Shown here: positions 1 to 11,796 of the stretch, piece by piece
Position numbering within the stretch: the stretch's first letter is position 1
How the letters are laid out: the number at the start of each line of letters is the position of its first letter
Assembly: GCA_934047225.1 (NCBI GenBank)
Contig: OW203983.1
Location: forward strand, 3,100,001 to 3,164,000
Direction: 5' to 3'
From: Ypsolopha sequella
Lineage: Eukaryota > Arthropoda > Insecta > Lepidoptera > Ypsolophidae
Length of the DNA stretch: 64,000 nucleotides
Made by a program: the position numbers and the translations under genes
Notes under the pieces: generated by a model
Told to the model about the DNA's origin: nothing
Seen by the model: only the letters and a program-made list of their open reading frames with translations
The model's database searches: none

Positions 1-300
1 AATTTTATTTTGATATACAGAAGTGAAGCAAGAAAATTCTAAGCTTTCCCTTATTTCTCGATTTTTGTCCACTTGTAATAATATTTGTTGACATTAATAT
101 GAATGAATTTATGTTTTATTTTGCTTTATATTTATTTTTGTATTTAATAACATGTTTCTTTTTTATGTAATTTAATTTTTTTTTCTTTGTCATTATTTTT
201 AATTTTATTTTGTATACCGTGTTTTAGTTAATAAGGATAATATTCAAATACAATGTTTATTGGTTAATGAATTAAATAAATGAAATGAAATGAATGAAAT
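1..300. other. AT-rich sequence, no gene seen
   Basis: Very AT-rich sequence with poly-T runs. I see no coding potential and no clear repeat boundary. Confidence 0.6.
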
Positions 301-329
301 ACAACTGCTACCGTTTTTATTGAAACAGT

Positions 330-490
330 ATAAAAATTTAGGGTGGGCATTAGAAATTCGCATCTCGAATTTGGGGTTGTTAGGGGTTGTTTTTTATAGG
401 GGTTGGTTGCCTCTTCCAAATGACACCCCCCTCACCCCGCGGAGACGCGTAGTTTTTTTTAAATATAATTTTGAAGTTACGTGAAACGGA
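330..490. repeat. GC-rich interspersed repeat, copy 1
   Basis: A G/C-rich block in AT-rich surroundings, with a run of CACCCCCCTCACCCCGCGG type next to a GAAATTCGCATC motif. Related blocks occur near 1375-1520 (inverted, with ATGCGAATTTC) and 14030-14115 (with CTACGCATCTCCGG). The shared parts are short and degenerate, so the family and element ends are uncertain. The flank from 490 to 960 has no gene; it holds three scattered ACGGAACG words. Confidence 0.4.
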
Positions 491-959
491 ACGTCATTTT
501 GCGTTCACGTGTGCATTTTTAAAGGGTTGGATTTAGTATCGTTTGGCAGTTGTATGGGGGTAAAAGTGGTTAAAGCTGGTAGAGGTGGGGTCCCCGATTA
601 TAACGCTACCACACTTATTAAAAGGTAATGCACATTTTTCGAGAAATTTATAAAAATTGTTTCTTACCTCAAAGCAGGTAAAAGGCGAAAACGGAACGTT
701 AAAATGGGCGTTTGACAACCAAATCTGCCCTAGTTTATTGTCTGTGGTGTAAAATATTGTGCAATATCGATGAAACGGAACGCAACAAAAAAAACTGCAT
801 CATGTTACTGTCATTCGTAATTCGTTTATTGGTAATTTTGAATTGAATAAATAAAAAATGTATGAATATTTTGTTGCTTTATTTGTTTTTACCTAGAAAT
901 TCTGCTCAAAAGGAGGTTAGTATACCCCCACTTCATAGTTAAAATAGGTTGAATCTGTT

Positions 960-1235
960 TCAAAACCGAATCAGAGCACCCCGACTCTATACAGTCTTGT
1001 GGCTACTACCCCTAGAGTGTATATAAAAAGCCGAAGGCGCGAAGGGAGGGCAGCCCCCGCCCGCAGTAATAAAGCTTAGGCACCTGTGTGAGCCGTAGCG
1101 GCTGAGGCTGGTCGCCGAAGGCGACCAACAAGCCGAAGCTGCGGAGGTGAGCACGGGTGCCTGTGCTTTGTTACGCAAGGGCGAAGGGGCTGCACTTCCC
1201 GCAGCGCCGTAGCCGATGCAGAAGTGAATTTGTGA
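960..1235. repeat. Repeat rich in GCCGAAGGCG-type words
   Basis: GC-rich stretch with self-complementary words of the kind CCGAAGGCG and GTAGCGGCTGAGG. It begins with CAGAGCACCCCGACTC, which is also found in the 202-bp duplication at 13601, so the two belong to related repeats. Short open frames here look like products of base composition. Confidence 0.4.
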
Positions 1236-1374
1236 TATAAAAGCGACTTCAATATTGATAGGTTCAAATGGTTCAAAAATTGACTCTCAACTTTTCTCCC
1301 TTAATTCGACACTATTTTAGTCTAAATGATTGTTCGGAGGTGACTTAACCTCAAAACTTTGATCATGAATATCT

Positions 1375-1520
1375 CAGTAACTATGGGTTTCCGCGGGGGG
1401 GGAGTGGTACAGGGGGGTAAACCCCCCCTCCCCCTCCCCCCCCCCCCCCCTCCCCCCCAACCCTTAAATAAAGATGCGAATTTCAAATGCAACCCCAAAA
1501 TTTATAAACTTCAAGACAAA
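1375..1520. repeat. Poly-C/poly-G repeat block, copy 2
   Basis: Contains CGCGGGGGGGG followed by a long C-run with scattered T, then ATGCGAATTTC. It is an inverted relative of the block at 330-490. Homopolymer lengths may be unreliable in an assembly. Confidence 0.4.
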
Positions 1521-1599
1521 ATAATATAAAATGATATGGTTTTCTCAGTACTTGGAAATTAATTTTATTTTAGATAAAATAAATTAAAAACACACTATT

Positions 1600-2500
1600 T
1601 TCGCACTTGTCAGCCGTAGCGACTGACGTAACAGCCATGTTGGAGTGCGAGCTGATAATCATTCTTCATTTTAATATGGTTTTGTTCGAAATTTCAACCA
1701 ACACGAATCGAGTTGCTAATTTTTTCAACGGAAATTAAGTTTAGTCCTGTCAAGTAAGCTACACCGAATCGGTACCAACGTCACAAACGTAGGTGGTGAG
1801 CCTTATCGCCGTACTTCGACCAACAGCTCGACGTGCCTTGCGAAGCACTCATGTCGAATACTATTAATGTGCACCGCTAGGATTTCTACCTCTGGGTTAA
1901 CATAAGTGAACTACACGGCAACATAGGCAGTCAACTCGGACGGACTAATATTAAATAATAATAAGTTGATTAAGCTGTGTTTGTATCGTATTTTAACTTC
2001 AAACTCTAGCTAAGAACTTCAAGAAAACTTTGATGTAATCCTAGACTATTTAAGTTTTCAGCAATGAACCCCAAATTATCAATCAGTCAGTACATCCCAA
2101 AGATGACTGCAAACAAGTGATCACTGCATATACAATATGGTGTCGATTCGGCTAAACACAATTTAACTAATTTGACATGACTAACCTTATTTTAAGCGTT
2201 CTGTCTTTGTCTTTTCGATACGGAAATAACAAGACACAAGGCTCAAATTAAGTTTAGTTTTGTCAAATAAGTTAGCCGAATCGACACAAATGTATGTTTG
2301 TGGTGATAATTTTAACAGAGATCATGCAAGTGCATATCCGAGACTAAAATTAATGCATTCCCAAAGCTTAACATGATGGCAAAAGGTACCATATGGCAAT
2401 AATTATCCACTTAAATAATATACGATTGTATCTCTGACACAACCTACTGCTTTTTTTGAAGTAGTACTTCTTTGTTCGCATCTCGTGTAGGGAGGCGCCT
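1600..2500. repeat. Degenerate repeat also found at 22.6 and 60.6 kb
   Basis: The part at 1612-1740 (GACGTAACAGCC ... GAGTTGCTAATTT) resembles 22585-22700. The part at 2160-2290 (TCTGTCTTTGTCTTTTCGAT ... TGTCAAATAAGTTA) resembles 60600-60690, which lies in a TIR element. So this is old transposon sequence, with no coding frame. From 2500 to 3250 I see nothing recognisable. Confidence 0.4.
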
Positions 2501-3260
2501 GCTGTTCAGGACTTGTACGTCACTTCCGTGATCGACTTCATGAAAGAATTCCGCAGATCAAGGCATTTTCCTAAAAATAAGTAATTTTTGACAGCGGAGT
2601 CTTTCCTGAAAAGAACTCTAGGAGAAGTATGTAGAGTCCTGCCTGCGCGCGCTTTTGTTGACAGCTAAGGAGGGTTTTTCTGACAGCCCATTTAAAACAA
2701 AGCTTGATTCCAAATTACTCAAAAGATGGCGCTGGATGGTCTGACTGAGTGTTGCCAATGGGCGCTTTTATAATTTTGCTCAGGAATGGCACGGCACGAT
2801 ATTTTTAACCGTCACGTTCAATAGTGAATTCTAGAAAATGTGACATCCACGTTGATCTAGTATAGATATATTGTATAGAGGCCAACAGCGCCACCTGCTT
2901 GTCTTGCAATGAACTACATTGGGCGCGCAAGTGGTTCTAAACATAAAAGTACAAAATGAATAAGCTAGGTGATGCTGCTAACAATCATCAAAATTACCGT
3001 TATCAACATCATCATCGTCATCGTCAACATCATATTTTTATAACAACCAAATATTTCTTGTTTTTCAATATGTTTTCAATCAACGACGCAAAATCGAGAC
3101 ATGGGAAATCTTAATATACTTGTGGTCCAACTGTTGACAAGATTCAATAAATTAAACTGCATACGGGCTGATATACGGGGTAACTCGCTAAAAGGTTTCC
3201 TTTTTCTTACAAAATATAAACTGGCATTTTTGATAGAATTTTGGTAAATTTTAGGTAAAT

Positions 3261-4440
3261 GTGAATATAAGAAAAGCAACGAAATATGCTGAAAGAACCA
3301 AGCAGCTATCCACATCTAGGGACTATCCACTCCAAGCAGAAGTAACGCAACCAAGCGAAAATATACGAGTAGCAACAAAGCCATGTGATAAATGCACTAT
3401 ACTGAAGAAAAAAATTGCAGAAAAAATAGACTTTAAAAAAACATCAGAATGTGTAACACGAGACTGAAAAAAACATATTACTCAGACAGAAGTTTTGAAT
3501 GTACTGCAGAATAGGGACGATCTAAAAAACATATGAATGAAATAAATGAAGTTTGTGGCAATGGTGGCAAATTAAATTCGAAAGGCTAGGGTTTGTAGGA
3601 TTCCTGCAAAACATTATCACATTGAAATGGCTTTATGTAACTTATCTTGAAAAATCGAAATTACAATTCATTCCATTTTATAAGCCATCACAAAACCACG
3701 TTGAAACTCTTTTTAGCGCAATCAGGTCAAAAAGTGGATTCAATAACAACCCAACAGTTAAAAACTTTGCTTCGGCATATAAAAACTGCTCATTCATACT
3801 GAGATTCGCATTTCAGAATCGTCAAATTGTTTGCCACAGGAAAATATAGAAATATTATCGCCAAATATCGGAACAGCTGACAAAATAGATAATAGTGTAA
3901 CATATGCTAAAATTTTTAAAAATTTGCAAGAAAATTACGATTTATGTGCCGAATTTCTTTCGTCAGATGAACCGTTATCTTATCTTATCACATTTAGCTG
4001 CATCGACTGTGACATACATTACCGGGTAATAATAAAAAAAATTGAAAATAAAATTCACAGTGAAGAGTGCATTCATAGTATGATGGGTTTGCCTGGTCTG
4101 AGGTTTGCCTGAACATAGTTTAATAAGATCCGTCAAAGGATATGAAAGATTTATGTTTTAAATGTGAGCAGCATTTTAACCCAAAAATGAAAGGAAAAGC
4201 TGTAAATAAATACAAATTTGCAAAAAACGTTTTAGAAGTAATAAGCATCTTTTCCTTGAACTATTAGAGCATGATTTAGACCAAGACATATTAAATTCGC
4301 ATCGTTACTTAATGCTTAAGCTAATTATTGAAACGTACTTTGACTTACGATTGAAATATGAATCAAAATTGATCAAGAATTCCAAGGAAACTTTAAGACA
4401 TAAACTAAATAAAGTAATTTTGTTTAGGGGTCAATAGTTA
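3261..4440 (+). pseudogene. P-element/THAP9-like transposase remnant
   Basis: Several short + frames read as the C-terminal half of a P-element/THAP9-type transposase. The best block, in 3553-3849, contains KPSQNHVETLFSAIRSKSGF followed by NNNPT and ASAYKNC. This matches the signature in which a 'sQDHlE..F..iRs.gG.NNNPT' block precedes 'f..ayk'. Further on (about 4250-4437) another frame ends with a basic segment containing LKLIIETYFDLRL before a stop. Frames change at least twice and internal stops are present, so it is a dead copy. P-type transposases carry an N-terminal THAP zinc finger. No THAP is visible here, but a THAP-like start lies far away at 21020. The exact 5' and 3' ends and the terminal repeats were not found. 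Confidence 0.6.
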
Positions 4441-5283
4441 TGATTTATGAACTTCGATTGAAATACTGGGCAGACAAAATCTAGTGACCACTGGTGACCA
4501 CAAATCAACTGTCAACAGCCAAATTGACAGTCACTAGAAAAATAAAAACCACCATCTAAAAAATCACCCGTTATTTTCCAATATAAAATTAATGTTTCGC
4601 AATATAAAGATTTCTGGGCTGTCATAAAAAAAAATACCACGAAGATAACTACGTTCCGTGACTCGCCAAACCTAACCTTCAAACAAAACCTACTGCCTCT
4701 ATTCTGCGCTGGTTTTCTATAAAAAGCTAATAGTGGGAATCATTATTTTTAGTGCATTTGTACTGAAAGTATTAATATTATTGTGAAAAGTATTAATTTT
4801 AAAAGCTAAGCCTAATAACGTGAAAACCATTATTTTTATAGTTCATTTAAAAGTCATTTAAATATATCCCATAGGCCATAATATATTGCACTTGTCTATA
4901 AAAAAAGCTTCTTTTTAGAAGTGTCTCAGCTGCCGTAGCCGGCACTTGAGACAGCTGCCGGAGCCGGCACTTGGGACTTCATTTGTTTGTTTGTTATTAA
5001 GTTGTTTATGTTCACTGTCTTATCTTAGCATGAAGCGCTTCGAAAATTTGTCTTCTGCACTTATTATACTTATATATTACTTTTGAACACCTGTACTTAT
5101 AACTATTCGGTCTTGATAATTTAAAATATACCATATTTTTTCCGAGAAAAAAAGGTATCTGCATTGCTACAATAAAGATTATTTATTTTGTTAATAGTTG
5201 TCTTTTGATTTGGTGTTGAATCCTTACTTGATGCACAGAGCCTGGGAAAAGTGCAGCAGTGCCATACAAATATTCAAATATAT
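4441..5283. other. No gene seen; short GC-rich tandem repeat
   Basis: The only structure is a two-copy repeat at about 4928-4975 (CAGCTGCC, GTAG or GGAG, then CCGGCACTTG). The rest is AT-rich and unassigned. Confidence 0.45.
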
Positions 5284-5284
5284 A

Positions 5285-5736
5285 CAGGGTGCTTGGTAAT
5301 TCCACCTATTCCTTGAAAGTGGTTATACTAGAGATCATTTCCAACAAATTAAGTCCATCAACTAGGCATCGAAAATGAATGGTCTCCGACTTACGAAGGT
5401 TTTTATATTATGTTTCAAACTTTCAGACTATTAACCAAAAATAAATAATTTAAAAATAATTATTCCTCTCTCAGCACTTATTTATTATATTTCTAATCAA
5501 TGATAGATGAGTGATCATTTATAAAAAAAATACGTGCCCTGAATTCCCATAATCTCAGAATTAAAATGTCTTAAGTGGAAAGAAAACCTTTTTATTTTGT
5601 AATTTTTGAAATATCAACGTGTTTTACTTGAAAAAAAAATTATCATTTTCGACCCCTAGTTGATAGGCATTATTTGTTGGAAATGATCCCTAGTATAACC
5701 CCTTTAGAGCAATAGGTCGAATTACCAAGCACCCTG
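5285..5736. mobile_element. Fold-back MITE with long terminal inverted repeats
   Basis: The left end CAGGGTGCTTGGTAATTC and the right end GAATTACCAAGCACCCTG are inverted copies. The pairing continues inward for about 90 bases (TTATACTAG..ATCATTTCCAACAAAT against its complement, then TCGAAAATGA). TATA flanks both ends and the right flank runs into a (TA)n microsatellite. There is no transposase. TIRs of the CAGGGTG type are common in insect MITEs. Confidence 0.75.
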
Positions 5737-5870
5737 TATATATATATATATATATATATACTATAATATAATAATGTATGATATTGAATAATACAACGCT
5801 TTCTACTTAGTTTGCTACGGGCTACTATATAATAAGTATTTATTTCTCCACTACATGGAACACAAACGGG

Positions 5871-6004
5871 GTACAGATCGCGCCAAACTTTTAGTCTACT
5901 CTGAAGTTGCTCCTGCGAAGAACATCCTTTTCTTTCCCGGAGAACAAACGTCATTTTGTCTCTGTCAATGTTTCAGAGTGGACTATAAGTTTGGTGCGAT
6001 CTGT
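5871..6004. repeat. Fold-back repeat of about 130 bp
   Basis: ACAGATCGCGCCAAACTTTT at the left is matched by AAGTTTGGTGCGATCTGT at the right. The arms are about 33 bases long with a loop of roughly 65 bases, probably a small MITE. The stretch 6010-6510 has no gene. Confidence 0.6.
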
Positions 6005-6511
6005 ACTAAAGGACTAAAGGTTTTTCCGCAACACCCCTAGTACCCTACTCTTCTAGTAAAGTGAGAGTGGGCACTTTGGGTACATGCAAAAAATATACTC
6101 GCCTTAGGCCATAATAGTTTCAAGATATTGTTGTTCTGACAGTGTTATTCTTGAAAAACAAAGCTTTGCCAAGCGAGAAACGAGCCGAGCGGGAGAAGCA
6201 CTCACCACTAGCGTGTTCTCGTTTAGCAAGTTGCTAACAAGTAGTTATAGGTAATAATACGAGTAATAATAATCATCAAATTCCAAACGTGTGGTCATCA
6301 GTAAAACAGAGACTAACTAAGTAGTGCTGCGCTCATAGAGTATATTGAATACAGGGAATAGAGTCATCAGCTAAAGAATTGGTATAGCGACATCTGTTGG
6401 TTCGTCTGAAAGATACATTTTGTCTCATCTAACTTTAAAAAACAGGCAAAGGAACTACATTAATAAAGTCTATGCTACTTATTAGATGGATTATGTAGTG
6501 AATCAAATAAT

Positions 6512-6597
6512 CCAGTACCCATTTTTACCATCCCATTCAATTAATACATTTTCGTAGAATGTAAAGATTTATTGGAATGGTAAAAATGGTGTACTGG
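6512..6597. repeat. Short inverted repeat
   Basis: CCAGTACCC plus ATTTTTACCATCCCATTCAA pairs with TTGGAATGGTAAAAATGG plus GTACTGG, with a loop of about 30 bases. The sequence from 6600 to 6950 is unassigned. Confidence 0.55.
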
Positions 6598-6954
6598 AAA
6601 ATTTAAATTAAATACCTAAAATAACTTTATGAAATTAAAGGCCGTTTGAAAATGAAAAATATGTTTATTATAATACTGGGATGACATTTTACAGGGATGA
6701 CATTTTTATTATTTTGTCCTCTTACTATAGTACATTTATGTTTTTTTTTATATCATCATTCATCATGCTGGTTATTATTAACTCTGGATGGGGGGAAGGA
6801 AGTGGGAGAGAGAAGCTGGGGGAAAAACCATTTGAATATATCACAAACAAAAGTAGCGGCCTATCTACTTAAATGAAAATTTTGAAATTTCGACTTGTGA
6901 AACGTGTATTATATATACCTACTGTGCAAAATAAACTATTTGAATTTAAAATGA

Positions 6955-7147
6955 CTGTCTACACGACATCCGGCGTCCAACATCCAGTAACATCACTTCT
7001 GGGAATGTTGCTTGATTGGAAGTGCCCTGAAGTGCCACTAGATCGGACCATTGCCCGACCCATCATTTATCGACTCCGGTATGCTCGCAATACAAACACA
7101 CATGGACTTGTCCATGGTTCTGACTTCGACCAAACGTCTGTCCTTTA
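6955..7147 (+). repeat. Interspersed repeat, inverted copy of 9990-10165
   Basis: The segment with CTAGATCGGACCATTGC, ATGGACTTGTCCATGG and GACTTCGACCAAACGTC is the inverted, diverged counterpart of 9990-10165. A 91-codon frame across it is not supported by any similarity I recognise. Confidence 0.5.
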
Positions 7148-7169
7148 ATAATATAATAATATGATAACC

Positions 7170-7245
7170 GCTCGAGCGCTTTGGGTATGACATTCATACC
7201 AACAATTTTCGGGGCTTGCGTGCTTTGGGTATGACTTTCATACCC
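7170..7245. repeat. Short tandem repeat with GGGTATGAC
   Basis: GCTTTGGGTATGACATTCATACC and GCTTTGGGTATGACTTTCATACC recur about 50 bases apart; each is a small hairpin (GGTATGAn/nTCATACC). From 7250 to 8200 there is no recognised gene, only an AT palindrome (TTAATTAATTAT) near 7840-7880. Confidence 0.5.
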
Positions 7246-8209
7246 AGTGACCTGCGTCGTAAAAGTTGATTTTATTTAAATGTGTGAATGGTAACACCAT
7301 TTGTTCGACTTTTAGTCGATGGTTTATATTCTTGGCTATAATATTAACCGGTAATAAGGAACATCTCTATCATTCAGAAGGAAAAAAAAAATAAACGACA
7401 AGACGGCTGATTAAGATTTTACGTGTCGCGTCCCCGCTCGGAATTTTCGAAATAACGTGAGTAATATTTGATAAAACTATATATTGTGATACATTAAAAT
7501 GACCGTAAAGAGACGTGTAACCTTATTATAGAATAATATTGGTGAAATAACAAAAAAAAACCTTCATTGGCATACCAATACCAAATAATATTTTGTTTTG
7601 TGATTCGCGTTTGCGATCTTTTTGGTGATATTCCTTTGATATTTCTAATAAAAACTTGTATCCGAAGACGGAGAATTTAATGCAGATCATTTTGGTGTGT
7701 ATGACATACTGAAAAAGTGAAATTTCAGCCTAATCAAACCATATTGTTGGTGCGAGAGGAAAAAATATTTTTGTTTGACGTTTCGGCAGCCATTTTTTAT
7801 AGAAAGATTGGCGGACACTGAAGGAAATTTTAGAACAAAATTAATTAATTATATAAAATAATTAATTAATCAAAATTAATAAACCACTTTTAGTCAAAAG
7901 TTAAGTTTATAAATTTATCTACATTCAAAAGTTTAAAAATCAAATTTAGGACGTGTATGATTGTTTACCTATCCATATTTGGCAAAAATAAAATTTTATA
8001 AATTTTGCTCGAGTCGAAAAATTGTTTTGGTTAGAAATAGGTTATTACCTCGTGAATATAAAGGTGGGGAAGGGGTTGGAGGGAAATAAAAAAAAATAAC
8101 CAAGATAATTAGACGCCTTATCTCAAGAATTTTGTTCCTAGCCATGGTCTAACAGACTTGGTCTTAAAAAAAAAAAGGAATTACGTAGCGATAAAGAAAC
8201 AATTAATAA

Positions 8210-9060
8210 TCAAGCCGATTTTGGTACCGTCAACAAAAAAAATCTAAATTCGTTGCAAATAGGAAACAATAAAATGTCTAGCCAATTTTGGTACCGTCAA
8301 CAAAAAATATATATATTATTTTGTTATTGTGGAATAACAGTAGGTACAAGAGTTTGTGTACTATTTAATAACTAAAAAATTTCTTGTAGGCTAAAAATCT
8401 TCATCAGGAAGCAGTGCGTAGTCACGGTCGCGGGCGTGCGCGTGGAATACGGCGCACAAACAGGGAACCTGTGCGACGCTCCTCACAGGGCACCCCTGCT
8501 TTATTTGCCACCACGTCCGCGGCGTCACCTGCCACGATACTGCCGGAAACCTCGCCACCCACCGCCGGTTCTTCGACTGAAGTGAAGTACTGTAAGCGGT
8601 ACTGATACCAGTAAAAATATCTATTGTGATTTTCATGTAATTTGTTTAGACGTATGCAATAAATGCATATAAAATGTTATTGCCAACCGTAAAAAATTCG
8701 AGTTTAATTAAAAATGTACTGGTTGTTTTGGTATTATTTGTCGAAATGTATAAATTAATTTTGTCAACCGTACATAATTGGATAAAAGCTTGAAAATCTT
8801 ACCAACTACTAACACCAGTAATGACTGGGATTTGTATGTCTTTTGTTTACTGTAATTTTTTAAATAGAGTGGTCATTTTTGTATCATATGTCGAAATGTA
8901 TTTTTTTTCAACTGTACATAATTCGATAAAAAAAATAAAATACTACCAACTACAACAACCAAAAATTTCTAATATCTGCTGGGGTTTTTGTGATATTTGT
9001 TTAGATATGTGCAACAAATGGATATAAAATGTTAATGCCAACCGTACCAATATAGATAAA
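8210..9060. repeat. Degenerate tandem repeats with CAACCGTAC-type words
   Basis: TTTTGGTACCGTCAACAAAA occurs at about 8219 and 8285. Further right, CGAAATGTAT..TCAACnGTACATAATT occurs at about 8733 and 8890, and TGCAAnAAATGnATATAAAATGTT at about 8655 and 9010. Together they form a decayed repeat array. A GC-rich open frame (8391-8606) interrupts it. Confidence 0.45.
8391..8606 (+). CDS. Possible terminal exon or gag-like fragment (unknown)
   Basis: A GC-rich open frame of about 70 codons stands out from its AT-rich surroundings. It is preceded by a splice-acceptor-like TTTCTTGTAG and runs without a stop from there to a TGA at 8604-8606. The product is basic at the N-terminal side (SHGRGRARGIRR) and Ser/Thr/Pro/Ala-rich in the middle, and it ends in KYCKRY. 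That ending resembles the first half of a CCHC zinc knuckle as found in retrotransposon Gag proteins, but the second half is absent. No upstream exon was found in this window. It could be the 3' end of an unknown gene, a Gag remnant or chance. Confidence 0.25.
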
Positions 9061-9729
9061 AACTTTTATTTTAGAAAAGCCCACCATGTACTTAGTATTA
9101 TTACTAGTAATCTAAAAATACACTAGTTTATGACGACATGTTTATTTTATTTATTCAACCTTTTTATGTGAACTGTACCTACAATTTTTTTTTACGTAAT
9201 ATTAAAACATATTTAAAAGCATGTATATATATACCACATGTTTTATTTTCAGTAACCGTATCACATTAAATAACAAATATTAATCATTTTCTTTCAAGCA
9301 AGACTAAACGGAGTGTGCGTTGACCCTAAATGGTCGTCGATGAAACCCGTATTTTCTTGTTGCAGTAAATCTAATGATTTTTGGAACTGATTGAGAAATA
9401 ATAGTAACGATGCACAGTTTTAGCTTTTGTATTAAATACTCATTGCAATCATATAAATTTAAATAAAAAATTATGTAAACAATTGCTTTAAAATCAAGGT
9501 TATAGTTTTAATTCTCCTTTTTCAATAACTAAAACTAATCCTAGAACATCTTATATACAACAGTGCAGTAGCCAATTTCATACTCTGTTTAAATAATAAA
9601 ACATATTGATAGTCATTCATATAAACTTCTCTTCAAATTGGTTGTTTAGTGAAGCTCGCGACAACTTGCAATTTTGCGAAAATGTCCAAGCGCGCGAGGG
9701 TCGTCAAGGTCACGCGCCTCAAGCGCTCG

Positions 9730-9990
9730 AGCGGATAAAATGAGCTTTGCTCGATTCGATATCGGAGCTAAACTGGACTAGGAGACAGCAATGCTTTTGT
9801 CCACTGACTCCGGCGTTCAACTGACGTAATCGGAGCCGTAATTTACTGGACCATGGACAAAGACACATGTCAATCGTCTAACGCCAGATCCGGTGGACGG
9901 AAGCATTGCATTGCATTGCAAACAAGCATGTCCACTGGTCCGTTTTCGGCTCCGATATTGACTCGAGCAAAGCTAATTTTACCATATGAC
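9730..9990. repeat. Fold-back repeat
   Basis: The left arm ATAAAATGAGCTTTGCTCGA..GATATCGGAGC pairs with the right arm GCTCCGATATTGACTCGAGC plus AAAGCTAATTTTA. The loop contains a CATTGCATTGCATTGCA run. It adjoins the repeat at 9990-10165. The stretch 9060-9640 has no recognised feature. Confidence 0.55.
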
Positions 9991-10165
9991 GGACGTTTGG
10001 TCGAAGTCGGAACCGTGGACAAGTCCTTACATGTTTGTATTGCTAGCAAAACGTAGCCGGTAAATGATGGACCCAGCAATGGTCCGATCTAGCGGCACTT
10101 CCGGGGAAGAGACATCATCCGACGTCGGACACCAGATGGCGTGTGGACAGAGGGTCATTTAAGTA
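9990..10165 (-). repeat. Interspersed repeat, inverted copy of 6955-7147
   Basis: Contains GACGTTTGGTCGAAGTC, GTGGACAAGTCC and AATGGTCCGATCTAG, the complements of words in 6955-7147. The copies lie about 3 kb apart in opposite orientation. From 10165 to 10935 nothing is recognised. Confidence 0.5.
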
Positions 10166-10938
10166 CAAAGGTCGCTATTGCTGTCCATGATTTGTTGAAT
10201 GCATGCCGGCCGGACCGTAAACAAACGCTCTTAAGATAAAACTCCTTGCAAAAATATTCGATTTCAAGTGCTAAGCTTTTTTCGCTGTATTGCAATCCTT
10301 CTTGTCTTATATAAGTACCAAATAACAGCATTTTTTAATATTTATGAACTACCTACCACGGTTCTATAGCGTATTTAAATTCAAGATAAATTATTTGATG
10401 TATGTAAGAAAAAACTATGTGAAAATGGAGCCCAGCGCTCTAAATTATTGTTTTTCTATTTTCTTTCTGATTGACATTTAGGTACTTGCTTAGAGTGGTT
10501 TAAGTTTACTTGATACAGGGAAAGTGCTATTAAACGGTGCTGCACCGTCATATAAAATAAGATACGATTTGACGGGGGCACCGACAAATAGACACTTCCT
10601 TCTTTCCAGCAAGACAGATAAAGTCTGGCTACTGAAATATGAACCTAGCAAAGCGCGGCAAATTTAAATAATCTTATGCTGGTATTACAGTGTATAGTAG
10701 GAATTTTAGTTTTGATACTTTTCATTTTTTGGAACTGGCATTCGGAAAATTAAATAATCCGAATCTTTAATTACTGTGTATTTATACATGAAAGAAAATA
10801 AATACATAAAACCAATGTGGGAACTACGAGTATGATATGTATTAGTAATAAGAATTAATAGTTTTTCTATTTTTAATTTTTTGGGATAAAAGGATGGGAG
10901 TACTTAAAACAAAACATGACAAAAATATATAAAATTTA

Positions 10939-11625
10939 TTATTCGCTATAATCAAAGTCTGTTTCCAGATATTCAACTTCATATTCATCTGAACTTATAT
11001 TGTCATCATTTGCATCACATACATTTATAATAAAACTTTCCATTTGATCCATTGCTGTCCAAAGCTGTCCAAGTTGGATATTGTCGCTTTATGTGGACGT
11101 TTTGTACCTGGGGTGCTGAATACTCCATTATTCAGTTTGCCTTCATTGTTTATTATTTTTAATGTGGATACACTAGTTTCAGTCATTGCAGCAATTTCTT
11201 GGAAATATTTATTTTGTGATAGATACTCTTGTTGATGCAATTCTTTAATTTTCTTGAGACTTTGTAAAGCTGCACAAGCTTCTTCAGTATTAAAATTCTT
11301 TTCTGTAAAATAATAAAAATTATACATTTATGCGAACCAAGTATATTCTTAGGTAGAATATTATAATTTTAATCCACATTCAAGTATATCATAGTAAATA
11401 CTTGGTAATTTTTGATATGAACATGACATAGTTCATTTTACATTTTAATAACATGGATAAAATTATCAAGATGAGTATGTTACACTAACCTATGAATTCC
11501 ATTGCAACATGTAAACAATCCTCTTTTTGCTTGATTCTAACGATATGCTCTTCTTGTTTTTGTTTGTATTTACTAATCATAGTAAATAAAATCTGTCGAA
11601 CAGCACTCTTCACAGTTTTAGTCAT
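10939..11625 (-). pseudogene. Internally deleted DDE transposon, spliced N-terminus kept
   Basis: Minus-strand exon 1 (11625-11490) opens with ATG and encodes 45 residues (MTKTVKSAVRQ... AMEFI), ending at a good donor G|GTTAGT in phase 1. An acceptor TTTTACAG at 11303 restores the frame to EKNFNTEEAC and continues to STPGTKRPHKATISNLDSF. This resembles a segment seen before the DDE domain in a class of insect transposases ('TP.K.RPR....LDDFD'). After that the catalytic core is missing. About 120 bases of a second frame encode an acidic tail (NDDNISSDEYEVEYLE...) ending at TAA 10941-10939. The junction lies near 11045-11072, where GCTGTCCAA is repeated. This is a non-autonomous deletion derivative; TIRs were not found. 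The family assignment is from memory. Confidence 0.5.
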
Positions 11626-11796
11626 GATTTATGATGGAAAATAATAAATTTTATCACAAATTCAAACACAACGTAATTACAAAGACTACGTCAACAACAA
11701 CAAACGCCATGATGACATTTTCGGCCGGGTTGCCGCTATAAAAATCTCTGGGTTCAGCTTTCGCTAGCCATATATTTATATTATGTCAGACTAGTA

